Below, piece by piece: positions 37,394 through 48,733 of a DNA stretch of 64,000 bases; position 1 is the stretch's first letter; every line of letters starts with the position of its first letter. This stretch comes from Chlorokybus atmophyticus. Taxonomy: Eukaryota > Streptophyta > Chlorokybophyceae > Chlorokybales > Chlorokybaceae. Where the stretch lies: positions 867,082 to 931,081 of the forward strand of contig RHPI01000638.1 of NCBI GenBank assembly GCA_009103225.1, read 5' to 3'. The notes beneath the pieces were generated by a model that was not told the DNA's origin, did no database searches, and worked only from the letters and a program-made list of their open reading frames with translations. The position numbers were made by a program, and so were the translations under genes.

Positions 37394-39684
37394 TTAATCA
37401 AGCGTTACACCAACGCCATGATCTGTTAACAGCTGCGTCCTCTGCTTAGCATAATCGACTGGCTGCCGCACAACAATCCCTGATCCAATGTTCAATGACT
37501 GGCCCGGCACGTGCCGCATTCGCAAACTCCGCTCCCAATCCTTCTGGAACTTCTGGTACAAGTACAGGGCCGCGCGCGCGTCGTCAACCTGCAACCCAGT
37601 GGTTGGGGTATGTAAGCATCACCAAGCGTCATGCACTCAGCTGCAGCATGATGTCAACCATGACTGCAGCTGCTTACAGGGTTGTGCTCCCCATCCTGAA
37701 TGGTGATGCCTAACTGCTCCAGAGCCAAGTGCCGCAGCGCACGGGGTCGCCCACTTTTTCTGCGTAGCCAACGCGATGAGCATGATTGCACGGACTTCAA
37801 GATACAGAACTATTTAGAACTTAACTCCTGCACATACCCTCGCAATGGCTTGTACTTGGCTGTGTCTCGTATATCCTTTTTGGGGTGGCTAATCATCAAC
37901 ACCTGCAAGACAGCGGAACCTTTAAGCAAACAGTTGAGGTCTCCAAAAGGGATTCATCATGTGTATCAAGCCAGAAGGAAGAGTGTCATCGTGTGAATTG
38001 CTACACACAGTATACTAAACACGGCATACGACTTTTCAACCTACCTTGAGGTCGTTGGCCAAGGCATGACCAATCAATATCCGTCCTGTCAGGAGGTCTG
38101 CGACTTCCTTTTGAACTGCAAAAAAGTCCTTGGCTCCTGCAACGAGCAATGACAAAGCATGTCGGAGACGTACCCAGATACCAGATAAGACACACATTGT
38201 ACCGCAGTGTTGCTGGGTGTGTTGGTCAAGCATGAAGTGCTGTTTGGTTAACTGAATTCGCGCTTTGCTGCCAGCGCAAAGGCAAGACGGCCTCTAAGCA
38301 GCACTCATGTATCAGGCAAACCAGGAATGCATACCACTGAAACGGTTCAGGTGTTTCGCTTTGATGCCGCTAACAGCAGTGCGAAAGTCGGTCACAGACT
38401 CCAATGGCTTGACATGCTTGTCATAGAGCACATTGCCATGAGCATTAACCTGCGATTGCGAGCAAACAAAGTCTTCAGCTGCAAGGCAGTGTTTGAAGCG
38501 ACTCAACAACATGATAACAACATATGAGCGGTACTTGCCACGGCCACTCGAGCCAAGATGCTGCGCACGCCATCAACGCCGACACCAACCATCTCACAAT
38601 CAATGGCCACCACTTTGGTCAAACTGCATAGAAAACAACATTGCAGTTGTACCAGTCAAGCGCAAGCGACACACAATGCAGGCGCAAGTTTATCAGTGTG
38701 ACATGCATAGTTTGCAAAAGCACCTGTCATCATCGCTTTTGCTAGTTGTTGCTGGGCCGGACCTTGCGGCGGCTGCGCAACAGGATGCAATGATCTTAGC
38801 TGATGTTGGGCATGGATGGTGGATGGTCGTGACTACCAACAACAGGTTTGCAACCGCAGACGGTGGGGGGAAACATGATGATCGCAATTACTGACCTTCA
38901 CTGCCAAGCACGGCCTCCGTAATTGCTGCACTGGGCTTCTTGTTGTTGCGATAAAGTCCTTGCTGCGCACTGCCTTTGTAAAGTTGCTGCATGTACCACA
39001 ATGTTGACGCTGCTGGCATGCTGTGCTCACAACACGCCTTTACAAAAACAGCACTGAGCATACTGCACGACTGGGTTGCAGTTATGTCATTGGTACACAT
39101 GTGCCCGCATGCAATTCCTAGTGTGTGCGCGTATGCGCATGTGCCCGCATGTGTGTGGTTCAGGCACACGACTAATTAGTTGTGTAGATTCGCGAACCAG
39201 GAACCCATCACTGTGTGATTGAGTGACTGACCTGGCGAAGCTGCAGCCAGTTACTGCTAACGCCGGCAGCAGCCGCAAGGTTCACTGCAGGAGCAATCTT
39301 CGCTGGGCTTGTCGTTGGTAGCTTTGTGTTCTTCGAACACACCCGCAAGTAAGACATCAGACCTCCGACAACTTCACACAATGCAGCTGGATCATGCACC
39401 AAGTCTAGGCATGCACAGATAGAGCTGGAGCTAGTCGACAGCAGCCCATATCGCACATTGTTCATGTCGCAAGCAATACTAGCTACAGAATACAGACTCA
39501 TATATATATATATGCAATAGACAAGGTGTGAATGACCATTAAAAAACAGTGCAGTGACGATGGGTACCTTGCTTTGAGGCGCCTGAGGAGCAGCAGCAGC
39601 AGCAGCAGACGCCTTCTCCTGCCCCTCCTGCTGCTCCCTCCTTCTCTTCCGGCTCTTGGACGCCGTCATATAGGCCCAGTTCAA
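37394..39684 (-). CDS. REX4: REX4-type RNA exonuclease (DEDDh family)
   Basis: Minus-strand gene starting at 39684 (39684-39568: MNWAYMTASKSRKRRREQQ, poly-Ala from AGC repeats). Following pieces in order are VNLAAAAGVSSNWLQLRQ (ending about 39232), LYKGSAQQGLYRNNKKPSA (about 38985-38897), the ExoI motif VVAIDCEMVGVG (about 38630-38540), VLYDKHVKPLESVTDFRTAV (about 38450-38345), VADLLTGRILIGHALANDLK (about 38125-38045), ISHPKKDIRDTAKYKP (about 37897-37835), LRHLALEQLGITIQDGEHNP (ending 37678) and VDDARAALYLYQKFQKDWE (37588-37394). The DEDDh residues are visible: D-E in AIDCEM, D in HALANDL, and H-x4-D in GEHNPVDDA. These 3'-5' exonucleases act in nucleolar pre-rRNA processing. The order and all catalytic residues are complete; some splice borders are approximate. 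Confidence 0.9.
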
Positions 39685-41054
39685 CCAATGTCTCTAAACA
39701 ACCACTTCCTCTACCTCCTCCTGCTCTTTCCCCGCCGCCGCCGCCGCCGCCGCCTGGTACGGCACTTTCAGGCTAGACCTACCATCCGCCGACAACGTCT
39801 AATGCCGACATATGTGGGCCGCGCGTGCCGGAGAATCGTCGGCGCAGTGTCAGATACGTCGACACGCGTCAGTCAACAAGCTGCTCTCTGGTCTAGACTG
39901 GTCTGGTTTGGTCCGGCTTGGCCTGGTGGGGTCGCAGCTGCGGCGCAGCAGGCGACGGCTGTGATAGCGGTTGTTGCTGTGTGGTAGCTGGCCTGGGTCC
40001 GCTTGCTGCGCCTGTCACTTGAGGGCTTCGGCGGTTCGTGTGAGAGAGCTGATGCTGCGGGCAGCAAAGTGAAGTTGAGTTCCTTCCGGTAAGTGCACAA
40101 CGCGAATTGCTCTCGAAAGCAGTACTCCAGCTTAGCTTACTTCACACTTGTAAGCTGGAACGGTGTCAAAGCTGCTGCAGGTATGTGTATGAACTGAAAA
40201 CCTGAACCAAGCTCTTGTGACATGCCACTCATGCTTGCCTGCCGTGATGCACCAAACAGAAACAGTCTTGATGAGCTAAAACATCTGTAACATGGGCAAG
40301 AATGCTCCTTCCAGCCAGTTGACGTAAGTTTGCTGTAAGAACGCGCTCATGACTCAAGGAGGCAGCGGTTGTTGAGTTGCTGTGATGTTGCTGCTCTGTC
40401 ACTCGCCGTATTGATGGCTATGTGTTCTGCATCAAGCATCATGTGGTTTTCTCGATGCACAAGCGGCTGATAGGCGTGGCGGAAAGCACACTTTCTAGAC
40501 TCGTTGACACTCACCACCATGGCTGATGTTGATAAAGTCCAGCTGACTTTGTCAATATCAGCCTGAGTTGCAGGAAATGCAGGCCCAGGTGCAGGCATAT
40601 GCTAGTGCTTTGGGGACATTTCCATGTACACGCCATCTACAAAGCAGCAGCCCTGCCACCTTCAGCCTCCCAACCCAACGCACAAGGTACTGTCGAGTTG
40701 ACTTAACGCAGCGTTGCTGTGTTGTAACAAATTGGGGACTCATGTGTGCACCGCTGCTTGGGAAGCTGACAACCATGCTGCAGTTTAGTATACTTTATAA
40801 CCTCAACAACTTTCTTGCCTGCTGTGGGAAGCTTATGGTGATTGTTTGTTGCATGCAACAGTCGCAAGCAGTACAGCAAGTACAGAAGAAGGCATGTTGT
40901 AGTCCAAAGCATGTTGCTGTCGCAGCGCCAGCGACAGCAGTATTCAAATGGTGCATCCTCAAGCTCATCAACACCCACGTTGGTGGGCAAACTAGTCCTG
41001 TCTTCTGCAGAGCTCAAGGCAAGATGCACTGGCCCAATCCCATTGCATGATCAG
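39685..41054. other. intergenic region upstream of REX4
   Basis: Holds a CCG repeat at about 39735-39756 in the likely REX4 promoter or 5' UTR. An unrecognised minus-strand 83-codon frame at 40347-40598 has some protein-like composition but no motif. Upstream exons of the transglycosylase-like gene may also lie here. Confidence 0.45.
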
Positions 41055-41672
41055 CAAAGCATCATCATGCATCTTTTGTTGACTTGCGTGTATGCTACGG
41101 CGTCCAGCTCCTTGCTGAGGAAACCATCAGGAGACACTTCCCGCACGCTGGCTTAGATGCAAAGATGTTACGAGCAGGTGTGACTATGGCCGTATACATC
41201 ATGCACTTGTAACACATTGGTATTCGCCCAGGTGTTGTTGACTAATTGTGAGTTGCTATGTCAGTTGCAATTGTAGAGAGTGGCGCCCATGTGTTAGCGC
41301 ATCGACGAGAGTCAAACGGGGAGGCCTCAGTGGGCCTCATGCAAACCCTTGTGTCAACTGCGAGCTGGCTTGCAAGGTATCATGTTCGCAGAGTGTTACA
41401 CTGCAGCTCCTTTGCTTGATACATGTGTTGTGTCTTGCAGAGATATGGGTTACAGGGCATTTGGTATTCCCAAAGAGCAGGACTTGTATGACCCGTACGT
41501 GTCTATGTATTATGGTGCAGCCTTCTTACTGTGGCTGTCGACATACAACGGCAGTAAGCGCTCGCAGGAGTTCATCGTTCGCGGGTACAACGGCGGTCCA
41601 GGAGGTGTGCAACTTTCGCAAACGGCTCGATATTGGAATAAGTATTTGAGTGTCTATCGGACACTGACTTGA
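41055..41672 (+). CDS. transglycosylase SLT / lysozyme-fold protein, 3' exons
   Basis: Three joined exons read as the plant-type lytic-transglycosylase-like fold. About 41055-41177 gives VCYGVQLLAEETIRRHFPHA up to donor GCAG|GTGTGA. 41265-41376 gives VAIVESGAHVLAHRRESNGE, then ASVGLMQTLVSTASWLA, with the catalytic-type Glu in VESG and the GLMQ motif. 41441-41672 gives RDMGYRAFGIPKEQDLYDPY, then YYGAAFLLWLSTYNG and RGYNGGPGGVQ, ending TLT with TGA. Phases 1 and 2 fit. Family members cleave or bind peptidoglycan-like or chitin-like glycans in bacteria; the role of the plant and algal homologues is poorly known. The N-terminus and any transit or signal peptide were not found, so the model is 5'-incomplete. 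Confidence 0.75.
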
Positions 41673-42198
41673 GCAACGATTTAGCTCAATCTTACAAGAT
41701 AGATGGCCTGCCAGGTTGACATGTGCATGCTGGTTGGTTGGGTGTTGCCAGCTTGCACATGCATCGCAAAAGTTTCTGAATGCTTACAGTACCAGCATGC
41801 CGTGCATCCACTTTATGACATGGCAAGCTTGCGTGCCCTATGCAAGTAGCACAGCTGAATCATGAACTGCCGCACCATGCAGATTTCCAGTGCATAGGCA
41901 AAGACTGTAGCAGTGCATACCGCCCTGAAGCTCAGAATATGCCGCACGAGTGGCTTTTCCCCGGTGCTGAGTCATGTCCGCATGTAATGACCATGCTACT
42001 GACTAGCATGCAATACGCATCGCTATACTTGCAGGCCTGTGCCAACATGGGCACGCAACAGGATTACCCAAGAACCTTCCTACATGATTACATTTACGTG
42101 TAGTGATATATAGCGTGCTAGTACAGTTGTTTGTTACCAATGCTTACTAGATGACATAGATTGCGAGCTAGGAATGACTAACCTATTTTATTCGGTTG
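41673..42198. other. convergent intergenic region
   Basis: Between the stop codons of the transglycosylase-like gene and the GNAT gene. No gene is seen. Confidence 0.55.
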
Positions 42199-43694
42199 TC
42201 AGTGAGGGGCCTCCCAGCGTCTGTCACCACCCTTGTACGCCATCAAACTGCACTCGTGTAGATCTCTGCCAACAAGTGGTTTTAGTACAGGTCTTGCTTC
42301 TGGAATGCAAGTCCCATTGCACGCATGCACAGAACGCTCTTACTGTCCAATCGTTTGCAAGTGTTGACCCCAACCGCGTGTGTACATGCCTATCACACCA
42401 ATACAAACCACATTGATGTGTGTGACGCAATCACCTGAAGCCGATCTCAGTGAAGAATCGCTTTGCTGATGGCGGCGAATACGCTGCAAAACTGGAAGGG
42501 CCTCTGCTTCTGACATGCTGCGGGAAGCAACTGATTGTGAGTGCTTGGTTTGATACAAGATTAACACATAAATAAACTTTAGTGCAACACGTGCTTTGCT
42601 GCAGTTTGACTTACATCTATCAGACGCTTGACTATGGCGCGCCCAATGCCGCGCCCTTGATACACAGGATGCACGGCAACATCGCACAGTGTGGCCTGTT
42701 AGTTGCCCATAGCAGTCAAACATCTGCTTCTGATAGGCCAGCGCAATGCAAAGCTACATGGCCACAGTCTCACCACAAAAGCTCCGTCCGAGATAGCCCT
42801 TGCACAACCCACTAGTTGCTGCTGCGTGATGCCACTAGCTTGCCGTATAGGAGCATAAACCGCCACCACCTTATGGATGGCAAGAGTTCAGCCGCTTGTC
42901 CAACACTGTTGGGCTCGGCATGCACTGCATGCGTGACCTTCGCTGTGCTCGTGCATGTACTTGTGCGTGGCTTATGCGTGTGCATGCATACGTGCCCGTG
43001 TGCATGTACGCTCTGTACACTGGTGCAAATCGGCACGATGCAGCTGAGCTTAAGGGTACAAGTACATATCATGCAAAGTAGCGCACGCGACAACCGTCAA
43101 CAAGTGACTCACCGCAAAGCTATGGCGCAAAGCAGTGGCTACTTTATGCGGATCGCGAGGCTCCCCAGTGGCTGCCATCCATAAGTCGTTGAGCTGCCAA
43201 CAGCGAATGCATAAGCTGTAAAGCAGCATGGCAGTAGGTCATCACAGAAAAGCATACCTCAAAGACATTGACGACGCTTGCATCAAAACAGTAGATCAAG
43301 TCGGCAGCTTTTGGTAACCTGGTGGCCCAGGCTGGCCTCGCCACAACACTCGCAGCAGACTCAACCTGCCATAGTTGCAGTGACAGTCTGACACGAGTAT
43401 TGTAATGTAGCAACATTGCAACTAGTAGCTTGTCAAGTAGCCGAAATGCTCTATTACAACAATACGCACGCTTACCTCAACTACTGAGGAGATGTCTCTT
43501 GCATAGCTGGAGCTGGCAATCTCAGTTGTTGCTGGCGTGGACACACACACTGCTGGATGCAACACTACTGGCTGCTGTCGTCTGGCATGTTGCCTTGAAT
43601 GCTTCACGCTCAAGCGACAACCAGGGAAACTCGGAACAGCTACAGCAGTGCTCAACACGCAACTTACACCAGGACCAGCAATGCAGCTGTCCAT
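42199..43694 (-). CDS. plastid-type GNAT N-acetyltransferase
   Basis: Seven exons (43694-43476, 43365-43258, 43193-43113, 42869-42774, 42695-42615, 42517-42435, 42265-42199) join in phase to 244 aa with stop TGA. Exon 1 is rich in Ser, Ala, Arg and Gln with few acidic residues, fitting a chloroplast transit peptide. Later exons give LNDLWMAATGEPRDPHKVAT, QQQLVGCARAISDGAFV, then the acetyl-CoA motif A: CDVAVHPVYQGRGIGRAIVK. The end is PPSAKRFFTEIGFR and a short tail. The Q-x-x-G-x-G/A pyrophosphate loop (QGRGIG) is intact. Plant relatives acetylate N-termini or lysines of plastid proteins; whether this one acts on N-termini, lysines or small molecules cannot be told from the sequence. Confidence 0.92.
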
Positions 43695-43927
43695 AGCACA
43701 CAGCCTAACACAAGACTAGCTGCTGCGAGTCACAGTGTGCTCTAGCATGTTAAACTATTGACTGGCGACGCAACGTTGCCAGGTGGAAGTCTCAAGCAGC
43801 CGCGTATCGACAGCCTTCTAGCAAACATGAATGCAAGAGCTGCCCAGTTGCATGGCTTGAATGCCAAGTGCAATTAAGCATGTGTGCAAGCGCCTGCTTC
43901 GCCAGCTGCTCGCGAACAGCAGCGTCC

Positions 43928-44697
43928 TTAGAGCGTGTCCAGCTTCCCGGCCGGCTTTTGTTCAGAGAGGATGACAAGCACCAGCAGCGCCGCCACTAGG
44001 AGGATCAGACCCACGATGAGCAGCGTAGCCATGACGGCGACGACGTCCTCTACCGCACCGACGACGACGACGGGGCCGCGGACATGACAGCTGTCATATC
44101 CACACTGCCAAGCATGCACACACGCAACAGGTACTCTTGGCCGGTCGCTGCAGGTCTCACACCCGCTTCGGCCAGGCAGTGGCAGCCTCAAACACAAGTC
44201 GCAGCACATGCACAAACCGGTGGTGTTTGGGTCGAAGGCCGGAAGTCTGAGCCAGGGGGATGCCACGTTGACGCTCGCACGAAACGCACAAGACAAGCAG
44301 TGCTGCTTGTGTCAAGTGCGGCAGGGCACAAGGCAGCTCACACGTCAGCGCAAGGCAGTGTAAGCTCAGCATGCCGTTGCGCTGACGTTGGCGGCAGTAC
44401 AGTAGTAGCGTCAGCATCACTGGTGGTGGTGGTGGTGGTGTTGGCGTCAAGGGTGTGTTTGGCTACTACTTGATCGTAGCAGCTTGACAAGTGCGGACGA
44501 GGGGTTGTGCCTGTGTGTGCTGCTTGTTTGCCGGCGTATCTTGGGTCGAGGTGGAGCTTTGAGCTGCTTGGTAGTTGAGAGGTACGCTGAGATGCAGCGC
44601 AGCTCGGGTTATGCTTGATTATGCTTGATTGCAGTTGCAGTGCTTGAAGTGTGCGTTTTTTGCCAGTTGTTCTTGTTGTGGCCAGCAATGTTCTCAT
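43928..44697 (-). CDS. hypothetical small single-pass membrane protein
   Basis: Unrecognised. Read on the minus strand, the 3' part holds a strongly hydrophobic helix (VMATLLIVGLILLVAALLVL) followed by a short polar tail SEQKPAGKLDTL and a stop at 43928-43930. A Cys-rich segment precedes it. A possible upstream exon begins with an ATG at 44697 (MRTLLATTRTTGKKR, then a Ser/Thr-rich stretch with six consecutive Thr codons). Which frame joins the two was not resolved. The 5' end is divergent from ALDH7 with about 250 nt between the two starts. Confidence 0.35.
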
Positions 44698-44948
44698 GAG
44701 ACCGAGTCATTGCAAGTTTGAAATGCCAGACAATGCATTTGACAGCAACTTGTGAGGACTGCAGGCACACGGTGCTGTCATGCATTGTGTTTCGGTCTGT
44801 CAATGCGCACGCTGCACTGATGTTCAATCATGTTCTTGATTGTTTGGCTGGATATGGCTGAAGACACAAATGCACCTGACTGCATCAGGCTTCTTGACAT
44901 CTGCTCGTGCATTGTGTGCACTGCGTTTTCAAACACAGCAAAGGTAGC

Positions 44949-47900
44949 ATGGCGGATGAGCTGCTTATCAAGCAACACGCATTCCTGGGGCGTCTGGGCT
45001 TAGAAGAAGAAAACAATGGAGTGTATGGTGGAGCGGAGATAGGCGGCAAATGGATGGGCTCAGGTGTATCTTCAACTTCATTGCTTCTTGTACCAAAGAA
45101 TAACAGATGTGCAGTCCATACTTCAGCGAGTGTGCAGTGCATTCAAATGTAGCTACTTGCGTGTGCAGGTGATGTCATCACCACGTACTCGCCAGCCAAC
45201 AACCAGGTACTGAACGACTGAGGGCAAGCAGCTGCTGAACGACTAAGGGCAAGCAGTGGCTTGATTCGCAGATTAGGCATGGTATGCACTGAGACACTCA
45301 TTGGTGTTGCTGGTTGGCAGCCTATCGCAAGAGTTCGCGAGGCGTCCACATCAGACTACGAGCAGTGTTTGCAAGCATGCGAGGAGGCCAAAGTACAGTG
45401 GATGCTGGTAGGTGGCAGGCTGGCCAGGCTGCATGCTCATTATATACATTTGGATGTGCTTGCAATGCAACGCACTAGCCAATGCGCGATGCTGTTACAA
45501 ATGACTTTGCATGTGTGCAGACCCCAGCGCCCAAGAGAGGAGAGATTGTCCGGCAGATCGGGGATGCCTTGCGCAGAAACTTGAATGATTTGGGCATGCT
45601 GATTGCACTCGAGTGTGGCAAAATTCTTGCAGAAGGCATCGGCGAAGTGCAGGTGATTGCATCAGTCCGACAAGACTGGCTGCAAGTTTCGTGTGCAGTG
45701 TAGTACTAGTGCTACTATTGCAGACAGAAGTAGTGCATGTACCCGCTGGCACTTAGGTTGCATGTAGCACGTCAAGTTGTCATCTGTTGAGAAGTCATCG
45801 CTAGGTGTTGTGATGAGCTCTCTGCTCATTGCACGCTCTCTGGCAGGAGTTCATCGACATGTGCGACTTTGCTGTGGGGTTGAGCAGGCAGCTGAACGGC
45901 CAAGTTCTACCCTCCGAGAGTAAGCTTGAACTCATGAGACTTACAGTCAATGCAGCCACTGTCATGACACACGTGTCATGACAAACCTTACTGCCGCAGG
46001 ACCCGGCCACTTCATGATGGAGGTGGGCTTGCAGTGGGAGCATCTTCTTGAGGCAATAGCCAGTCTGATTGACCTGGCACAGTGCAGGTTTGGAACCCGC
46101 TCGGTATCGTCGGGGTGATTTCAGCATTCAACTTCCCCAACGCTGTACTAGGTAAGGCTTCATGCCGTTGCAGGCCCTTTGCCGAGTGCCAGCTGCACTG
46201 CTGTGTTTCTATTGCCAATGAGGCTGAGCAGGACAGGCTGATTGTACAGGAACTCTTTTGCATGTTGAGCTCATGGCTGCATGTGTTTGCAGGCTGGAAC
46301 GCTTGCATCGCTCTCGTCTGCGGCAGCTGTGTTGTATGGTGCGTATGCAACCGTTATTCCACTACACATTCTTGGTCGTGTATTGTTACTGGCACTCACT
46401 TTGCTTGATTGATCTTCTTTCCGAGTCAGCTTTTGTGGTTGCGTGATAGAGCGCATGCCATGTGCCGTTGAAGTCATTCTGCATGGCTCTGCAGGAAAGG
46501 TGCACCGACAACATCACTGGTGTCCGTTGCCACGACGCGTATCATAGCATCGGTGTTGGCGGCCAACAAACTCCCCGGCGCCATCTTCACCAATGTGTGC
46601 GGTGGGGCTGAGATTGGGTCAAAGATGGCAGAGGATAAAAGGATCCACCTTCTATCATTCACTGGTAGCTCAAAGGTAACGAGTGCATGCTTCGTTAAAT
46701 GCAGGGTGCTGGTTGCAGTCAACATGGCTTGCTGTTGACTTTTGGGTTGTGCGTGCTGTGCATCGTCACGTACACAATGCAATAATTGCTGCTGCAGTAG
46801 ACTACCTTCAATATCTTCGCAGATTGGTAAGGAGGTGCAAGCGAAGGTGGATGCTAGGTTTGGGAAGTCGCTACTTGAGTTGAGTGGCAACAACGCCATT
46901 GTGGTGAGTACCTTCGTAAGTATTTCTGGCAGTACTGCTGGGAGTATGGCACACTCCTGTTCCTTCAACAGCACAAATATCTTGTCAAGTGCAGGTGATG
47001 GCGGATGCTGACTTGTCCCTTGCTATACGCGCGGTGCTCTTTGCGGCTGTTGGAACTGCCGGCCAGCGCTGCACCACGTGCAGGCGGCTCATAGTACAGG
47101 AGGCAGTTTATGACACTGTGGTTGGTCAGCTGATGAACGCTTACAAACAGGTGCAATCCAGACTGCCAGAAACTGGTGTCGATGGTGCCTGGTATAGCAG
47201 CTGTAAGGTATGCGGATGTGGGAGGTAACATTGATTGCTTGCCAGGTGAAGATTGGTGACCCGCTGGAGGCTGGCACGCTGTGCGGCCCGCTGCATGCCC
47301 GCTATGCTGTGGATGCGTTCAAGAAGGGCACTGAGGCCATCAAGAGCCAAGGCGGCAAGGTAAGCCAACTTGTCAAGCTCACAACTTGCCGTACAGTGTG
47401 CGCATGTGTTCTTTGATGAGAGGTGCATGGCGAGTGTTACTTACGAGTACACTCCGCAGATCCTGCATGGTGGTGATGTGCTGGACGGCCCTGGAAACTA
47501 TGTGCAACCCACCCTGGTAGAGATCACGCACGACAAGCCCATGGTCAAGTACGTGTCCGTCTGTGTTCGTCAGAGACCTCACATAGATGGCCGACTGTCT
47601 GAGTATATGCATTCAGGCAACTGTCCCACTCAAAGTCGCGTATGTATTGTGACAGTGTGGTGCATAGCAACAGAGTATTTGACGACTTAGTTTTGATGTT
47701 GACTGCAGGGAGGAGCTGTTTGCGCCAGTGCTGTATGTTATGAAGTTCAAGACACTGGATGAGGCCATTGCTTGGAATAATGAAGTCTCGCAGGTGAGCG
47801 CAGTCAACACTATGACACTTGCAGATGGTACTTGATGGTCACAATTTGGCAGCGAACACATCAACTCAATGGCAGGGCCTGAGCAGCAGCATATTTACAA

Positions 47901-48218
47901 AAGATCCCGCGAACATCTTCAAGTGGGTTGGTCCAACCGGGTCTGACTGCGGGATTGTCAATGTTAATATCCCAACAAATGGTACAGACGGTGTAACCTA
48001 CCACACTGCGGCGAGCACAAGATGCATGTGCAATGACTGCATGCTTGAATTGTTATGCAGGCGCGGAGATTGGCGGTGCTTTCGGTGGAGAGAAAGCCAC
48101 TGGAGGGGGCAGGGAGGCCGGCAGCGACAGCTGGAAGCAGTACATGCGGCGCTCAACTTGCACAATCAACTACAGCGCTGCACTGCCCCTCGCACAAGGC
48201 ATCTCGTTCGCGGTGTAG
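44949..48218 (+). CDS. ALDH7: aldehyde dehydrogenase family 7 (antiquitin type)
   Basis: Sixteen exons join in phase to 515 aa: 44949-45063, 45169-45206, 45321-45407, 45521-45652, 45847-45919, 46000-46022, 46088-46151, 46293-46338, 46495-46675, 46823-46903, 46995-47150, 47246-47359, 47460-47548, 47709-47793, 47876-47981 and 48061-48218 (TAG). One exon is only 23 nt. It is an NAD-dependent enzyme oxidising aldehydes such as alpha-aminoadipic semialdehyde, acting in lysine breakdown and stress defence. Visible are [11 protein letters not shown] at the N-terminus, [23 protein letters not shown] of the cofactor fold, the general base Glu in LLELSGNNA, the nucleophile Cys in [11 protein letters not shown], and the C-terminal [20 protein letters not shown] block. 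It has no obvious targeting peptide, so is probably cytosolic. The start was chosen at ATGGCGG, which aligns with family N-termini. Confidence 0.97.
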
Positions 48219-48733
48219 GCACGCGCACGTTGCACAAGGATGGCTTCAGAGTTGTCACTCTGCAGGGGTGTGTAATTGACAGCGCGCGCATAGCCTACGG
48301 GTCTTGTAGACATGGGTGTCTTGTGTTGTACAAACAATGCGCCGCGTGGTTGCTGTATGCGAAGCCGGATGATGTTGATGCACCTTGGCAGGCTGCGCTT
48401 ACACGCATGTAAAGCTGCAACAAGTGTGTAGAGCACATCGCGCTGACGATTACTTCAACAAGGAATGGTGATCACCCGCTATGCGGTATCTATAAGGCAT
48501 ACGATAGCTCCAACTATTGCTGGGTAATGTCTTGCCTGTATATCTAGCCAATTCAATCAAGCATATTCAACCTTGTACGCTAGCCAATGTACACCCCAGC
48601 TACTTCTATAGGTAGCCCACACTGTCAGTACATGAAACAGCTGCTATTACTACCACTGCCATCATACAGTAACAATAACAATAACCCAATCTATGTACAT
48701 AATCACATGCTAGTTGCAGCAAACAATTTCGTG
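48219..48733. other. convergent intergenic region
   Basis: Between the 3' ends of ALDH7 and SGF29. No gene is seen. A TGTAA word, the algal-type polyadenylation signal, lies about 190 nt after the ALDH7 stop. Confidence 0.5.
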
